Positions 17,432 through 26,085 of a stretch of 64,000 nt of DNA are shown one piece after another; positions within the stretch are counted from its first letter, which is position 1; every line of letters starts with the position of its first letter. Below the pieces are notes generated by a model. The model was given only the letters and a program-made list of their open reading frames with translations, was not told the DNA's origin and made no database searches. Made by a program: the position numbers and the translations under genes. Origin of the DNA: Pseudobacteriovorax sp. (lineage in GTDB: Bacteria > Bdellovibrionota_B > Oligoflexia > Oligoflexales > Oligoflexaceae); NCBI GenBank assembly GCA_013215145.1, contig JABSRP010000002.1, positions 95,648 to 159,647 of the forward strand, read 5' to 3'.

Positions 17432-18241
17432 ATGCCCAGCCAGATAAAAGCGCGAAAAGCTCCTCTAACTGTAGAGCATAAGCCTAACTACAAATTTTGG
17501 GTGCGCAAAAGTCCTTTGCAAACTCATATGCTTAACTCGGTTTCCTTGCTACTCCCTAAGGCAGAGGATTGGTTTTGTAAAACCTTAAGGCGGTGGTTAC
17601 CAGAAGTTACTGATAAGAGTCTTCAACAAGACATGAGAGGATTTATTTATCAAGAAATCCAACATGCTAAGGGCCATAGTGCACACATTGATATTATGAA
17701 GGAACAGGGATATAAGCTTGATGAATTAGTGGCAAATAGCTTTGACCTTGGTCTTGGAAAGATCTCAATAGAAAAGCATCCGAAGCTCGCTCTGGCTGTG
17801 ACCGCAGGTTTTGAGCATTATACTGCAATCTTGGGGCAAAGCATTTTGGAATCGAAGATCCTCGACAAGGCTGACTCTGAATTAGGTGTCTTGTTTCGGT
17901 GGCACGCGATCGAAGAGCTTGAGCATCGTACAGTTGCCTTTGATGCTTTGCATGCTGTAGATCCTAGTTATGGTTTGCGAATCTGGGGGCTTCTTCTTGG
18001 TACTTATTGTTTAGCAATATCCTTTCTTTACCTCTTCTTTGGTCTTATGAAACAGGATCAGCAATGGCAATGGTCCCAAGCCAAACTTACCCTACGCGAC
18101 TATCTACGACTCTTGGCTCATTTCAAGTTCTTTATTCCCACAATGATCCATTTTTTCAAATACTTTGGACGTCACTATCATCCAGGAGCTATGAAAGTAG
18201 ACAGTCTGATCACACGTAATACGGCGATCCTAAATTTATAG
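17432..18241 (+). CDS. PF10118-type predicted metal-dependent hydrolase
   Basis: This 269-residue protein matches the PF10118/COG3687 family. It has KPNYKFWVRKSPLQTHMLNSVSLLLPKAEDWF near the N-terminus, EIQHAKGH (one Glu/His pair) and WHAIEELEHRTVAFDAL (second pair), the arrangement expected of a helical, ferritin-like metal site, plus one hydrophobic helix near 190-205. The actual activity of the family is not established; a di-iron oxygenase or desaturase-like role has been suggested from the residues. It has no signal peptide. The gene is divergent from the epoxide hydrolase-like gene and convergent with the O-methyltransferase. Confidence 0.8.
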   Translation: MPSQIKARKAPLTVEHKPNYKFWVRKSPLQTHMLNSVSLLLPKAEDWFCKTLRRWLPEVTDKSLQQDMRGFIYQEIQHAKGHSAHIDIMKEQGYKLDELVANSFDLGLGKISIEKHPKLALAVTAGFEHYTAILGQSILESKILDKADSELGVLFRWHAIEELEHRTVAFDALHAVDPSYGLRIWGLLLGTYCLAISFLYLFFGLMKQDQQWQWSQAKLTLRDYLRLLAHFKFFIPTMIHFFKYFGRHYHPGAMKVDSLITRNTAILNL

Positions 18242-18281
18242 TTCCCATGCCCCTTACTGATGCCTTTAGGTAAGGCCTGAA

Positions 18282-19307
18282 TCAGATGGGCTTAGCCTTA
18301 AGAAGTGAATAGTAGCCAAACTTTGCAGCTGTCGTTGGCTTAGAAAATCCCGCCTCTCGAAGTAAACGAGTTAAGTCTTCTTTAGTGAATTGTGATCCAC
18401 CAAATCCCATCTGCATTTGTAGATGAAAAATAGTCACCATCAAGGGACCATTACGGCTTTTGTCTAAGAGCGCCTCGTGAATAAAGAGAGAACTGTCCCG
18501 AGCATTTGAATTTATGTATGTTCTTGCTCGATGTAGTAGCTTTTTTACGTCTTTGAGGGGCCAGTCGTGCAAAACGTTGCTAAAAAGTATACCATCACAG
18601 TCCGACGGCCAATCATCGACAAAAAAATCCGCATCATGGGTGCTAACCCTTTGTGAGCCGCGCTTGCGAAAAAACTTCTTAGTCTGATGACACATAGAAG
18701 GAAGATCTAAAACAACAGCCTCGAGGCTTTTCTCCCATTCGGTAATTGCTGATACATAGGTCCCAGATCCTCCTCCCACATCAAGTAATTTCTTGATTCC
18801 AGAAAATGCCCTGCTCCGCGACATAGATATGGCAGAGGCTTTGATGACGGCATCCATTCCTCTAGCAACAGCTTTAGCCTGCGTATTTTCTCCTATTCCT
18901 GATTTCCAGGCATCTCCGAAAGTTTGCTTGGGTATGCGCTTTCGTTTTAGACGATTCACGATAAACTTAAACTGATCTGTTTCAAAATGCTCCCAGAGCT
19001 GATACCCACGATAGAGTTCGCTCTTTGGATTCAGGTATATTTTGGTAACATTCGTCAAATAGAATCGTCTAGTCCTTTGTTTGACGTATCCCAAGGCAAC
19101 CAGAACACGTAAAACAGATTCTGTCGAGTGAGGATTGAGGCCGAGCCGATGGGACAACTCCTCTGCCGTCGTGGGATGTGTCGCCAATGATTCTATGATC
19201 CCCGCTCTGATGGCAGCAGCCACCGCTGCAGTTGCCCAAATCGTCTGCCAGAGATCATCAATGACCCGATCATCCGGTGTCAGTAGGCCTTTGAAAGATA
19301 CAGCCAT
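18282..19307 (-). CDS. SAM-dependent O-methyltransferase (family 2)
   Basis: This 341-residue enzyme has the plant/actinobacterial O-methyltransferase layout. The N-terminal dimerisation winged helix (about 10-90) includes GIIESLATHPTTAEELSHRLGL. The C-terminal Rossmann domain has the SAM motif LLDVGGGSGTYV (about 190-201), a VLDLPSM acidic strand and an HDWPLKDVKKLL helix, where the His is the usual catalytic base position. It should methylate a hydroxyl group on a small aromatic or polyketide-like substrate. The start lies 16 bases after the stop of the dioxygenase gene on the same strand, so the two are probably one operon and could act on the same aromatic metabolite. A second related enzyme is at 38986-39990. 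Confidence 0.9.
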   Translation of the reverse strand: MAVSFKGLLTPDDRVIDDLWQTIWATAAVAAAIRAGIIESLATHPTTAEELSHRLGLNPHSTESVLRVLVALGYVKQRTRRFYLTNVTKIYLNPKSELYRGYQLWEHFETDQFKFIVNRLKRKRIPKQTFGDAWKSGIGENTQAKAVARGMDAVIKASAISMSRSRAFSGIKKLLDVGGGSGTYVSAITEWEKSLEAVVLDLPSMCHQTKKFFRKRGSQRVSTHDADFFVDDWPSDCDGILFSNVLHDWPLKDVKKLLHRARTYINSNARDSSLFIHEALLDKSRNGPLMVTIFHLQMQMGFGGSQFTKEDLTRLLREAGFSKPTTAAKFGYYSLLKAKPI

Positions 19308-19323
19308 GGTTCGACCGCCTTTG

Positions 19324-19665
19324 CTATGGTTTCGAGGTTGTTCGAAACATATCCAAGTTTAATTCGTAGGATCTTCCCATCCAAGCCGTGTATTTAGTGT
19401 GGTCAAGGAGATCATCGCCAGTGACGCCATGAATGAAAATATCTAAATCGCCTCGCTCCTCAAAAAACCATAGCATCATCTCTTCCATTTTGCCCGCGGG
19501 CACCTTGATCTGACAGGAACCTATCGGATGTGGACCAACGGGGCGGTCGTGAATGCGTCCAATCTCAAGTTCGCCTAATACTTTAAGCTTTTCCACGAGA
19601 TCCTTGGTCTGCTTTTGCTGGGACTTATCGAAATAAATATGAAAATGATAGTACTGTATAGCCAA
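19324..19665 (-). CDS. DOPA 4,5-dioxygenase-like protein (PF08883)
   Basis: This 113-residue protein has the full PF08883 pattern: YYHFHIYFD at the N-terminus (HxH), IHDRPVGPHPIGSCQIKV in the middle, and LDIFIHGVTGDDLLDHTKYTAWMG near the end. The His residues in these three blocks are the likely Fe(II) ligands. Known members cleave the catechol ring of L-DOPA extradiol-wise to seco-DOPA, which can cyclise to betalamic acid or muscaflavin-type pigments. It is likely cytoplasmic. It leads a two-gene unit with the O-methyltransferase 16 bases downstream. Whether the substrate is DOPA or another catechol is not shown by sequence. Confidence 0.87.
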   Translation of the reverse strand: MAIQYYHFHIYFDKSQQKQTKDLVEKLKVLGELEIGRIHDRPVGPHPIGSCQIKVPAGKMEEMMLWFFEERGDLDIFIHGVTGDDLLDHTKYTAWMGRSYELNLDMFRTTSKP

Positions 19666-19889
19666 GTAAACTCCCTTTAGACTGCGACATCGAATCTTAT
19701 TGGCAGATTGACTCCTGTCTGTATTGTAATGAAACCAACGGTCAATGCCACAAATTAAAATTTTTTTGGGGAAACTAGTGCTAATTGCCAGCGACGGAGT
19801 TACTGTAATTTAAGATTAGTCAAACGTCTCATAGGGAAGAGTCGTAGAAATATTTCATCTTGGCTTGATAGATGTTTAAGTGAGCAGAT

Positions 19890-20783
19890 ATGATTGCATT
19901 CGATCTCAGCCACAGGACTTGGTACCAATTTTTGCTGCGCTGCCTTATACTTCTGGGGAGCACTAACAATTGCTTAGCCTCAGATCAGAAGTGGATTGAA
20001 TGGGGCCTCATTAACCTTCCTCCTTACCATATCATCACAGGCAAACAAGAGGGACAAGGCACCTACGATAAGATCTTATCCTTATTGAAGGAGCGCCTAC
20101 CGCAATATCAGCACAGGCACAAGCTCTACCCCAATCCCAAAAGGGTACTGACTGCTATGGAACAGCAAAAAAACATTTGCTATTTGGGGTTGGCAAAAAA
20201 CCGCTCCCGCTTTGGACGATTCCTTTTTTCAGAGGTTATGAGCTATGAGCCCTATCCAAAGCTGATGTATCAGGCTAAGCACCAGCTAGCGATAGATCCT
20301 TACATCTCTAATAATGTTCTCAACTTAAAAAGACTTCTGATCGAAACAAACTTAACCTTAGGTCTCAATGCAGGACAATCCTACGGATATTTGATCGACC
20401 GTTTGCACCAAAACGGCAAACAGGTGACAAAAAATATCGTTCTAAGAGCAGGCAAAGACAATAAACTGGGAATGATGGAATTATTTAAAGCAGATAGGGT
20501 GCAACTCATGCTGGTTCAACCTCCCGAACTATTATATTTGGATTCCTTACAAACGAAGGATTATCGAACAGTATCAGTATATGGGAGCGGTTTCGTTAAA
20601 TCCTACGTTGCTTGTTCTCATTCCGACTTTGGCAAAGAGGTCATGGTGCACATTGATCGTATACTAAGGACTAATCGCCTATCCGTGGCTTATCAGACGA
20701 TCATCAGTAGTTTTTTGAAACAGGAAACGAAAGAAGAGCTTTTGAAAAGCTGGAAAATCATGCTGGAACACAGCGCTCATTGA
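19890..20783 (+). CDS. Orphan periplasmic binding-like protein
   Basis: This 297-residue protein has an N-terminal hydrophobic leader (WYQFLLRCLILLGSTNNCLA) and a body of the small periplasmic binding type: WGLINLPPYHI near the start, a GTYDKILSLLKERLPQY first-lobe helix, and LTLGLNAGQSYGYLIDRL at the second lobe. It resembles the second-class family of conserved proteins often annotated as TIGR02285-like, but I cannot confirm that. No transporter genes are adjacent. The start is ATG at 19890; the ribosome site is weak (GTGAGCAG before it). It probably senses or binds a small solute outside the inner membrane. Confidence 0.72.
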   Translation: MIAFDLSHRTWYQFLLRCLILLGSTNNCLASDQKWIEWGLINLPPYHIITGKQEGQGTYDKILSLLKERLPQYQHRHKLYPNPKRVLTAMEQQKNICYLGLAKNRSRFGRFLFSEVMSYEPYPKLMYQAKHQLAIDPYISNNVLNLKRLLIETNLTLGLNAGQSYGYLIDRLHQNGKQVTKNIVLRAGKDNKLGMMELFKADRVQLMLVQPPELLYLDSLQTKDYRTVSVYGSGFVKSYVACSHSDFGKEVMVHIDRILRTNRLSVAYQTIISSFLKQETKEELLKSWKIMLEHSAH

Positions 20784-20884
20784 TTTTTTTGATTCTTTTT
20801 CACAAAGAAACGGTTCCTTTTACTAGAAACTTTGTCTAACATTTGTTGGTAACTGTTAAATAGAGAGTGAGTTTATATCTAAAC

Positions 20885-21592
20885 ATGTCGAAGAAAATAG
20901 CAGTAGTAACAGGAGCGGGAAGTGGTATCGGCAAAGCCATTAGTTTGGAGCTTTGTCGCTCAGGATATCATGTCTGGCTGCTTGGGCGCAACGGAGCGCG
21001 ACTAGATCGTCAGCAAGAGGCTTGTGAAGCTGTCGACGGAACCGCCTCGGTCCTCGAATTTGATCTAATGGCACCGGAGACCTTTTCAGAAAAGCTAAAG
21101 CAAATGACTGCATCAACTCCTAATATTTCCGTACTTGTCAATAACGCTGGTACCTCGGGGTATGGCCATATCTTAGACGTCACTGAGGATAAACTCTCGC
21201 AATGTATGCATGTCAACGCTGTCAATCTTATGCTATGGACGCGAACTCTCGCGCCGATCATTTGCGAATCCGAAGATAGCGCCATCATCAATATTGCCTC
21301 GGTAGCCTCAAGAATCAGCTACTCAGGTGGCGGAGCTTATGCTGCTTCAAAGCATGCGGTACTAGGGTTTACTGGCTGTTTGTTTGAGGATTTAAGATCT
21401 CATGGTGTTAAGGTGAGTGCTATTATGCCCGGATTTGTCAATACAGAAATGGTACAATTGCCGGAATTAGATCGACAAAAAATGATCAGTCCCGAAGATA
21501 TTGCCGAAGCTGTAAGCTATGTGTTGCGATCGTCGCCTCGGGTTTGTCCGACCGAAATAAAGCTCATGCCGCAGATGTCGCCTTACAGATAA
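20885..21592 (+). CDS. Short-chain dehydrogenase/reductase (SDR)
   Basis: This 235-residue classical SDR has VVTGAGSGIGKA (NAD(P) binding TGxxxGxG), LVNNAGTSGYG, INIASVASRISYSGGGA with the catalytic Ser, YAASKHAV (Tyr-xxx-Lys) and PGFVNTEM after it. It should reduce or oxidise an alcohol or ketone in the cytoplasm with NAD(P)H; the substrate is not predictable. The ATG at 20885 begins MSKKIAVVTG, the usual start relative to the glycine motif; GTG at 20867 would add six residues. Neither has a strong ribosome site. The gene converges with the first 7TMR-DISM kinase. Confidence 0.9.
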   Translation: MSKKIAVVTGAGSGIGKAISLELCRSGYHVWLLGRNGARLDRQQEACEAVDGTASVLEFDLMAPETFSEKLKQMTASTPNISVLVNNAGTSGYGHILDVTEDKLSQCMHVNAVNLMLWTRTLAPIICESEDSAIINIASVASRISYSGGGAYAASKHAVLGFTGCLFEDLRSHGVKVSAIMPGFVNTEMVQLPELDRQKMISPEDIAEAVSYVLRSSPRVCPTEIKLMPQMSPYR

Positions 21593-21623
21593 ATGGGTCG
21601 TTTTTGGGTTTATCGCGTCGAAG

Positions 21624-24440
21624 CTAGGCAGCTTCAGTGCCACCACGATCCGACGATCGGTTTATGTAGTATTTACTGGGTACTGTCATAGTTAGCTGAA
21701 AGCGCATGGAGTCATCTGACAAACCATCACGATCATCAGGGAAAATCTCAAGTGTCACCCGACCTTCATGCTTCTGAAAATATTCCCGAATGGCACTCAT
21801 ACCGACTCCCCGACCCGAAATATCGGATAAAGATTTTGAGGTTGAAAAACCGCTATGAAAAATAAGCTGAGCTAATTCTTCTGGAGGTAAGGATTGTCCT
21901 TCATCAATAACGCCTTTTTTCACAGCCAATTCATGAATTGATTTTAGGTTTAGTCCAGCACCGTCATCGCCATAACAAATCTCAAGGTATTTACCTTCCG
22001 ATCGCGACTTTTCCTGTAACCTAACAAAAATATGGCCTGCCGGAGACTTTCCGAGCTTTTCACGTATGTCGGGAGTCTCGATTCCATGGTCCATGCTGTT
22101 CCTGATTATGTGGACAAAGGCATTTCTTAGCAATTTTTGGCCTTCTATTGAAAAATGAATACCCTCTGTGTTGACTTCGATTGTTGGATATTCCTTGTCA
22201 AGGTCACGAGCCAGCATTTCTACGTCCATCAGGATTTCTGAGAAAAGATCACCAGCACACAAAAATGTCATCTTTTCGATCTCTGAATTAATCTCTTGAA
22301 TTTCTAATCGCTTTTCTACTTGAACCTCGTCCATGACATCGCAATTGGCTCGATGGATGCGATTGGCAAGGTCTTGAGTAATAGAAAGCACTTCACCAGA
22401 GCTACGCCCAAGTTTTTCTGAGTTTAAGTTCTGATAGTAGTCGAGTAAAGTCTCAACTTTAGCATTTTCTGTAATGCAGAGATCTCGATTTACAGGTTGC
22501 TCGCCTGTCATCATATCGGAAATTGTCTGTTCTGCCTCGTGAACCACTGGGGTTAACTGATTTAGATCTAATGCCCGTGCTGCACCTTTGATGGTATGTA
22601 GATTAATAAATATTAGCTTTAGGGAGTTTTGATCAATGTTCTGGTTTAGCTGCAAAACACGTTTATTATCACTCATGAATCCGACGCTTGCCTCCATGAA
22701 TTGAGAGAATTTACGCGGAGAAATACTTAGTATTTCCCCAAGAAATAGTAATTCTCTTTCACGATTTTTAGACTCTTCTTCCAATACCTTAAGACTTGTA
22801 ACGTCTTTTACTGCTACAATAACTTTCTCGATTAAATCATTGTTATCAACCACAGGCTTCCAATCAAATTGAAGGATTTTCTTTTGCTCATATTGATATA
22901 CAACCTCCGTCGGCAGGAGATGCTCGTTGCATTCAAATACCAAGGGATCTTCATCCAATGAGGTACTAATGATAGTTGCTATTTGATCCCTTAACTCGCG
23001 ACTGACTAAGGCTTGGTGGAATAACAATTGTACCGCTTCCATGCCTCCTACATCGCGAACTTCAAAGATATCTTTCACCGCATCCGAATATGTCCCTGTG
23101 ATATGAAGGTCTTCACCTTCTATCACAACTATTCCAAGCTGGATATTTCTCATGATCGATTTTATTTCCCTTGTTTGCTCCTCGACGCGCTCTTCGAGAT
23201 GCTCATTGAGATCTCTGACTTTTTGAGATTCTTCCTTTAACGTTGTGTTAAGACTACTGATCCGTTCTAGATCTTTCTTCTCTCTTAGCCTGATTTTATC
23301 GGCTAGACCGAGAGAGATGAGAACAGCCTCGACGACAAGACCAAAATGCACACCAAAATCACTAAAAATACTTGGAGGTAGATTACCCGACATCACAAGC
23401 ATTCGTGTTAGGTTTGCAGCTAGTATCAGAATCCAAGCTGCTGTGTAAAAATACGCTGGCCGGAACCTTTGAGCAGATCTAACGACTCCACTAACAATAC
23501 AGAATAGAGACAGCGAAAAGGAGACAAGCACGGAAAGCTTCGTTCCGAGGGTGTAGTCGAAGGCGGTAACAATCATAGCTACCATCACAAAAAGGCTAAG
23601 GCCGACACATATTAGACCCAGGACTTTTGACCTGTAAAGCTCGAGGAAATAGTAAACGAACAAATATACTGATAAAATCGCGCCTAACGACTGCAGATTG
23701 AATCCAAAGTTAGAGATAAAGGTATAGTTTTCGAACATCAGTCTATAGAAACCAACCAATCCCAGACATTGAAAAGAAAACATCATTGCAAAAAACACAT
23801 AGTACAAGTAGATCTTCTTGCGAAGCTGGAGGAAGATACAAAGGTTGTACAACCCCATTATGGTGATCACCGTAAAGGTCGCTATAATGATGCTGTAGTC
23901 GATGACTTTTTTGTCTGAAAAGGTTTCTGTGGATAATGCATGAATATCCAGGCTGACAGCACCTCTTGATTTAGAGGTAAAATATACTTGGTGGTCTCCA
24001 GGTGGAACGTCGACTTGGAAGGTAGCCAAGCGATGCTTGAAGGTATTCTCTTGCCTTTCAGCTATATCACCGCTCCTACCGCTAAAAATCACCTCGCTGT
24101 CACTATCTACTAACCAAATATCGAATATATCCGTGGCAGCATAATTGTGGGAAAAGTAAACTTTTTGCGAGATCTTTGTGGGATTGCTTACGGTTGCTGT
24201 TAACCACCACGTGGATGTGGAAAAGCCAAGGGATGCCTTCTTTCTTGGCTCAAAAGAGAATTGTCCTTCGCTGTGTAAATTGATGGCTTCTGAAATGGTT
24301 AACTTAGATGTTGGATCTTCTAGAATTCCTCCAGTTGTCCCAAGCTCTTTCGATGAAAACTTATCGTCAACTACTATGTGAGGCTTTGCAAAAGCAATAT
24401 TGGATAGTAAGCAAATAAACAGACAAGCGTACCGAATCAT
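21624..24440 (-). CDS. 7TMR-DISM membrane kinase with HPt and CheA-like ATPase (copy 1)
   Basis: This 938-residue protein has a signal peptide, an extracytoplasmic sensor (about 25-175, 7TMR-DISMED2-like), seven membrane helices (about 180-375), a coiled coil (385-430), a PAS-like region (430-550), an HPt domain with INLHTIKGAARAL (phospho-His 615), and a CheA-type HATPase: N-box HIIRNSMDHG (777-786), DDGAGL (825-830), GRGVGM (876-881). There is no HisKA dimerisation domain, no receiver and no CheW-like domain. CheA-like catalysis on an HPt is the likely chemistry, with phosphotransfer to an unlinked response regulator. It is a paralogue of 41038-43833, with the phospho-His at the same residue number. 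It is convergent with the SDR gene and followed at its 5' side by another histidine kinase gene. Confidence 0.9.
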   Translation of the reverse strand: MIRYACLFICLLSNIAFAKPHIVVDDKFSSKELGTTGGILEDPTSKLTISEAINLHSEGQFSFEPRKKASLGFSTSTWWLTATVSNPTKISQKVYFSHNYAATDIFDIWLVDSDSEVIFSGRSGDIAERQENTFKHRLATFQVDVPPGDHQVYFTSKSRGAVSLDIHALSTETFSDKKVIDYSIIIATFTVITIMGLYNLCIFLQLRKKIYLYYVFFAMMFSFQCLGLVGFYRLMFENYTFISNFGFNLQSLGAILSVYLFVYYFLELYRSKVLGLICVGLSLFVMVAMIVTAFDYTLGTKLSVLVSFSLSLFCIVSGVVRSAQRFRPAYFYTAAWILILAANLTRMLVMSGNLPPSIFSDFGVHFGLVVEAVLISLGLADKIRLREKKDLERISSLNTTLKEESQKVRDLNEHLEERVEEQTREIKSIMRNIQLGIVVIEGEDLHITGTYSDAVKDIFEVRDVGGMEAVQLLFHQALVSRELRDQIATIISTSLDEDPLVFECNEHLLPTEVVYQYEQKKILQFDWKPVVDNNDLIEKVIVAVKDVTSLKVLEEESKNRERELLFLGEILSISPRKFSQFMEASVGFMSDNKRVLQLNQNIDQNSLKLIFINLHTIKGAARALDLNQLTPVVHEAEQTISDMMTGEQPVNRDLCITENAKVETLLDYYQNLNSEKLGRSSGEVLSITQDLANRIHRANCDVMDEVQVEKRLEIQEINSEIEKMTFLCAGDLFSEILMDVEMLARDLDKEYPTIEVNTEGIHFSIEGQKLLRNAFVHIIRNSMDHGIETPDIREKLGKSPAGHIFVRLQEKSRSEGKYLEICYGDDGAGLNLKSIHELAVKKGVIDEGQSLPPEELAQLIFHSGFSTSKSLSDISGRGVGMSAIREYFQKHEGRVTLEIFPDDRDGLSDDSMRFQLTMTVPSKYYINRSSDRGGTEAA

Positions 24441-24557
24441 TTCTATTTCCTAATATCGATAATATTTTTTGATCACGTTTTTAGATTGATTTTAAAACGA
24501 TTGTAACACAAAGACCTGCTTCCTGGCCAAATAGATACAAAAAATGAACTGATGTTC

Positions 24558-25847
24558 TTATGCTACCTTGGGAAAAGTGATAGTGAATTCGCAGCCCTGA
24601 TTATGACCTGGAGAAGAGATTGCCAAGTCCGCATGAATCTCACTAATGAAATGCCTGAGTATCCGACTCCCTTCTCCCGAGCTTGATTCTCCAGCCGTGG
24701 GTTTGTTACCAACGTTAAGTCCATCCAGGAATGATTGAATCTGCTCGCCACTCATACCAAGACCATGATCTCGCACATAGAAGCGAGGTTTGTGATCTTC
24801 GTCCATCTCGAGGCAAACATGTATCTTAGAGTGGGAATGGGAATATTTGATTGCGTTGGAAATGACATTGACAAAAATTTGGTAAACGATAAGCCATTGG
24901 CTCTTGTAGGTTACGGCAGCGGGACACTCCACCACAATCTCGATTTGCTTCTCCTGTGCCTGCTCTTGAATACTATTAACAGCCTCTTTTAATACTAGAC
25001 TTAGATCCAATAACTTCCACTGGCGCATGTGTTCGATTTTATTTGTACTAGCATCGAGCGTGTCTTCTATGATTAACTGAATTCTCTTAGCATTCTTATC
25101 CACGTTTTCCACTTGGCTTAGGATTTTTTCTTTGCTCCACTGTGATGACTTGTTGGCTAAGAGGCGGCATCGCCCAATGATGACGGCAAGGGGATTTTTG
25201 ATATCGTGAACCACAATGCGAAACATCTGATCCCGTTCTTTTGCCGAGTGTTCCACAAGAGAAAGACTCTTCGCACCCCAGTACTCATATATATGTAGGA
25301 CCACAAAGTAGTACAACAATACTCCAATATGAATAATGCTAGAGAAGATGATAGTGCTATCTTCAGGCATGACGTAAGCATAGGGATAGATATATTTGCC
25401 TGTGAAAAAGATTCCTGTCATAACTAAAATGCATAAAACTGACCAAAAAATCCCGGATCTCTCGCCGTTGAACCAATACGCTCCTACTTTAATACTAAGA
25501 AACCATGCGACAATCGGGGATTGAATGCCCCCAGAGGTGCAAGCAATAATGGAAAATCCTCCCAATGCCATGGCACAAAATGCATCGGTTAGACCTCGCC
25601 AATGACCACGGCGAAACAGTGGAAATAAAACAAAGATATGAAAAAACACGTAAAAAGATACGACATAGAAAGCGGTGTCATACGCAATAAGATAGAGGAT
25701 TGGTAGATATAGAATACTGAAAAGCAAGGTGGACGCCAAATGATTGGCAATAAACCTCTCGCGCCCCATCCTATGAGTCTTTGCAGTCTGCAGGGCAAGA
25801 TGTTTGGTCGCAAACCCTTCCAGTAAGTCTAGTGATTTCGTTATCAT
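24558..25847 (-). CDS. Multi-pass membrane histidine kinase
   Basis: This 429-residue protein has about six membrane helices (35-190), then a HisKA domain with FRIVVHDIKNPLAV (phospho-His 214), and an HATPase_c domain with NVISNAIKYS (N-box) and VRDHGLGM (G1). The G2 region reads SSSGEGSRILRHF, which departs from the usual GxGxG and may weaken the lid. There is no extracytoplasmic sensor domain of size, so the membrane part is probably the sensor, and no receiver or PAS. It reads in the same direction as the 7TMR-DISM kinase and starts 118 bases upstream of it (24441-24557), but no shared regulator is present. The ATG at 25847 starts MITKSLDLLEG. Confidence 0.88.
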   Translation of the reverse strand: MITKSLDLLEGFATKHLALQTAKTHRMGRERFIANHLASTLLFSILYLPILYLIAYDTAFYVVSFYVFFHIFVLFPLFRRGHWRGLTDAFCAMALGGFSIIACTSGGIQSPIVAWFLSIKVGAYWFNGERSGIFWSVLCILVMTGIFFTGKYIYPYAYVMPEDSTIIFSSIIHIGVLLYYFVVLHIYEYWGAKSLSLVEHSAKERDQMFRIVVHDIKNPLAVIIGRCRLLANKSSQWSKEKILSQVENVDKNAKRIQLIIEDTLDASTNKIEHMRQWKLLDLSLVLKEAVNSIQEQAQEKQIEIVVECPAAVTYKSQWLIVYQIFVNVISNAIKYSHSHSKIHVCLEMDEDHKPRFYVRDHGLGMSGEQIQSFLDGLNVGNKPTAGESSSGEGSRILRHFISEIHADLAISSPGHNQGCEFTITFPKVA

Positions 25848-25874
25848 ACCTATAAAAACACTTTATTTGGGATC

Positions 25875-25909
25875 GGAACAAATGGTTCCATTTCGGTTCG
25901 GGAGGAACC
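25875..25909. repeat. Two adjacent 5-5-5 inverted repeats upstream of the subtilase
   Basis: GGAAC-AAATG-GTTCC (25875-25889) is followed by GGTTC-GGGAG-GAACC (25895-25909); the two centres are 20 bases apart, or about two helical turns. They lie in the 238-base gap between the divergent kinase and subtilase genes. This would suit a cooperative repressor or activator site. The stretch GGTTCCATTTCGGTT overlapping them recurs nearly unchanged (14 of 15 bases) at about 28221, past the subtilase. Confidence 0.5.
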
Positions 25910-26085
25910 TACTCTCAATCAACCGGAAGAAATTGCCCAAAATTATCGCCTCACCCATTTTTTTGGCAATTTTCTCATACCAGTTGGTGGTAGTTATTCT
26001 CCGCTTCAGGATTTTGATGGTTTGGTTTGGCCTATCGAAATGCTATGGTCCCGCCATGCAAAAACCCATATGCGGAGACAGCCCC

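Noticed and set aside
25804..26085. N-terminal extension of the subtilase
   Set aside because: It would overlap the divergent histidine kinase start and place 94 residues before a normal signal peptide; the ATG at 26086 has GGAG 8 bases upstream.
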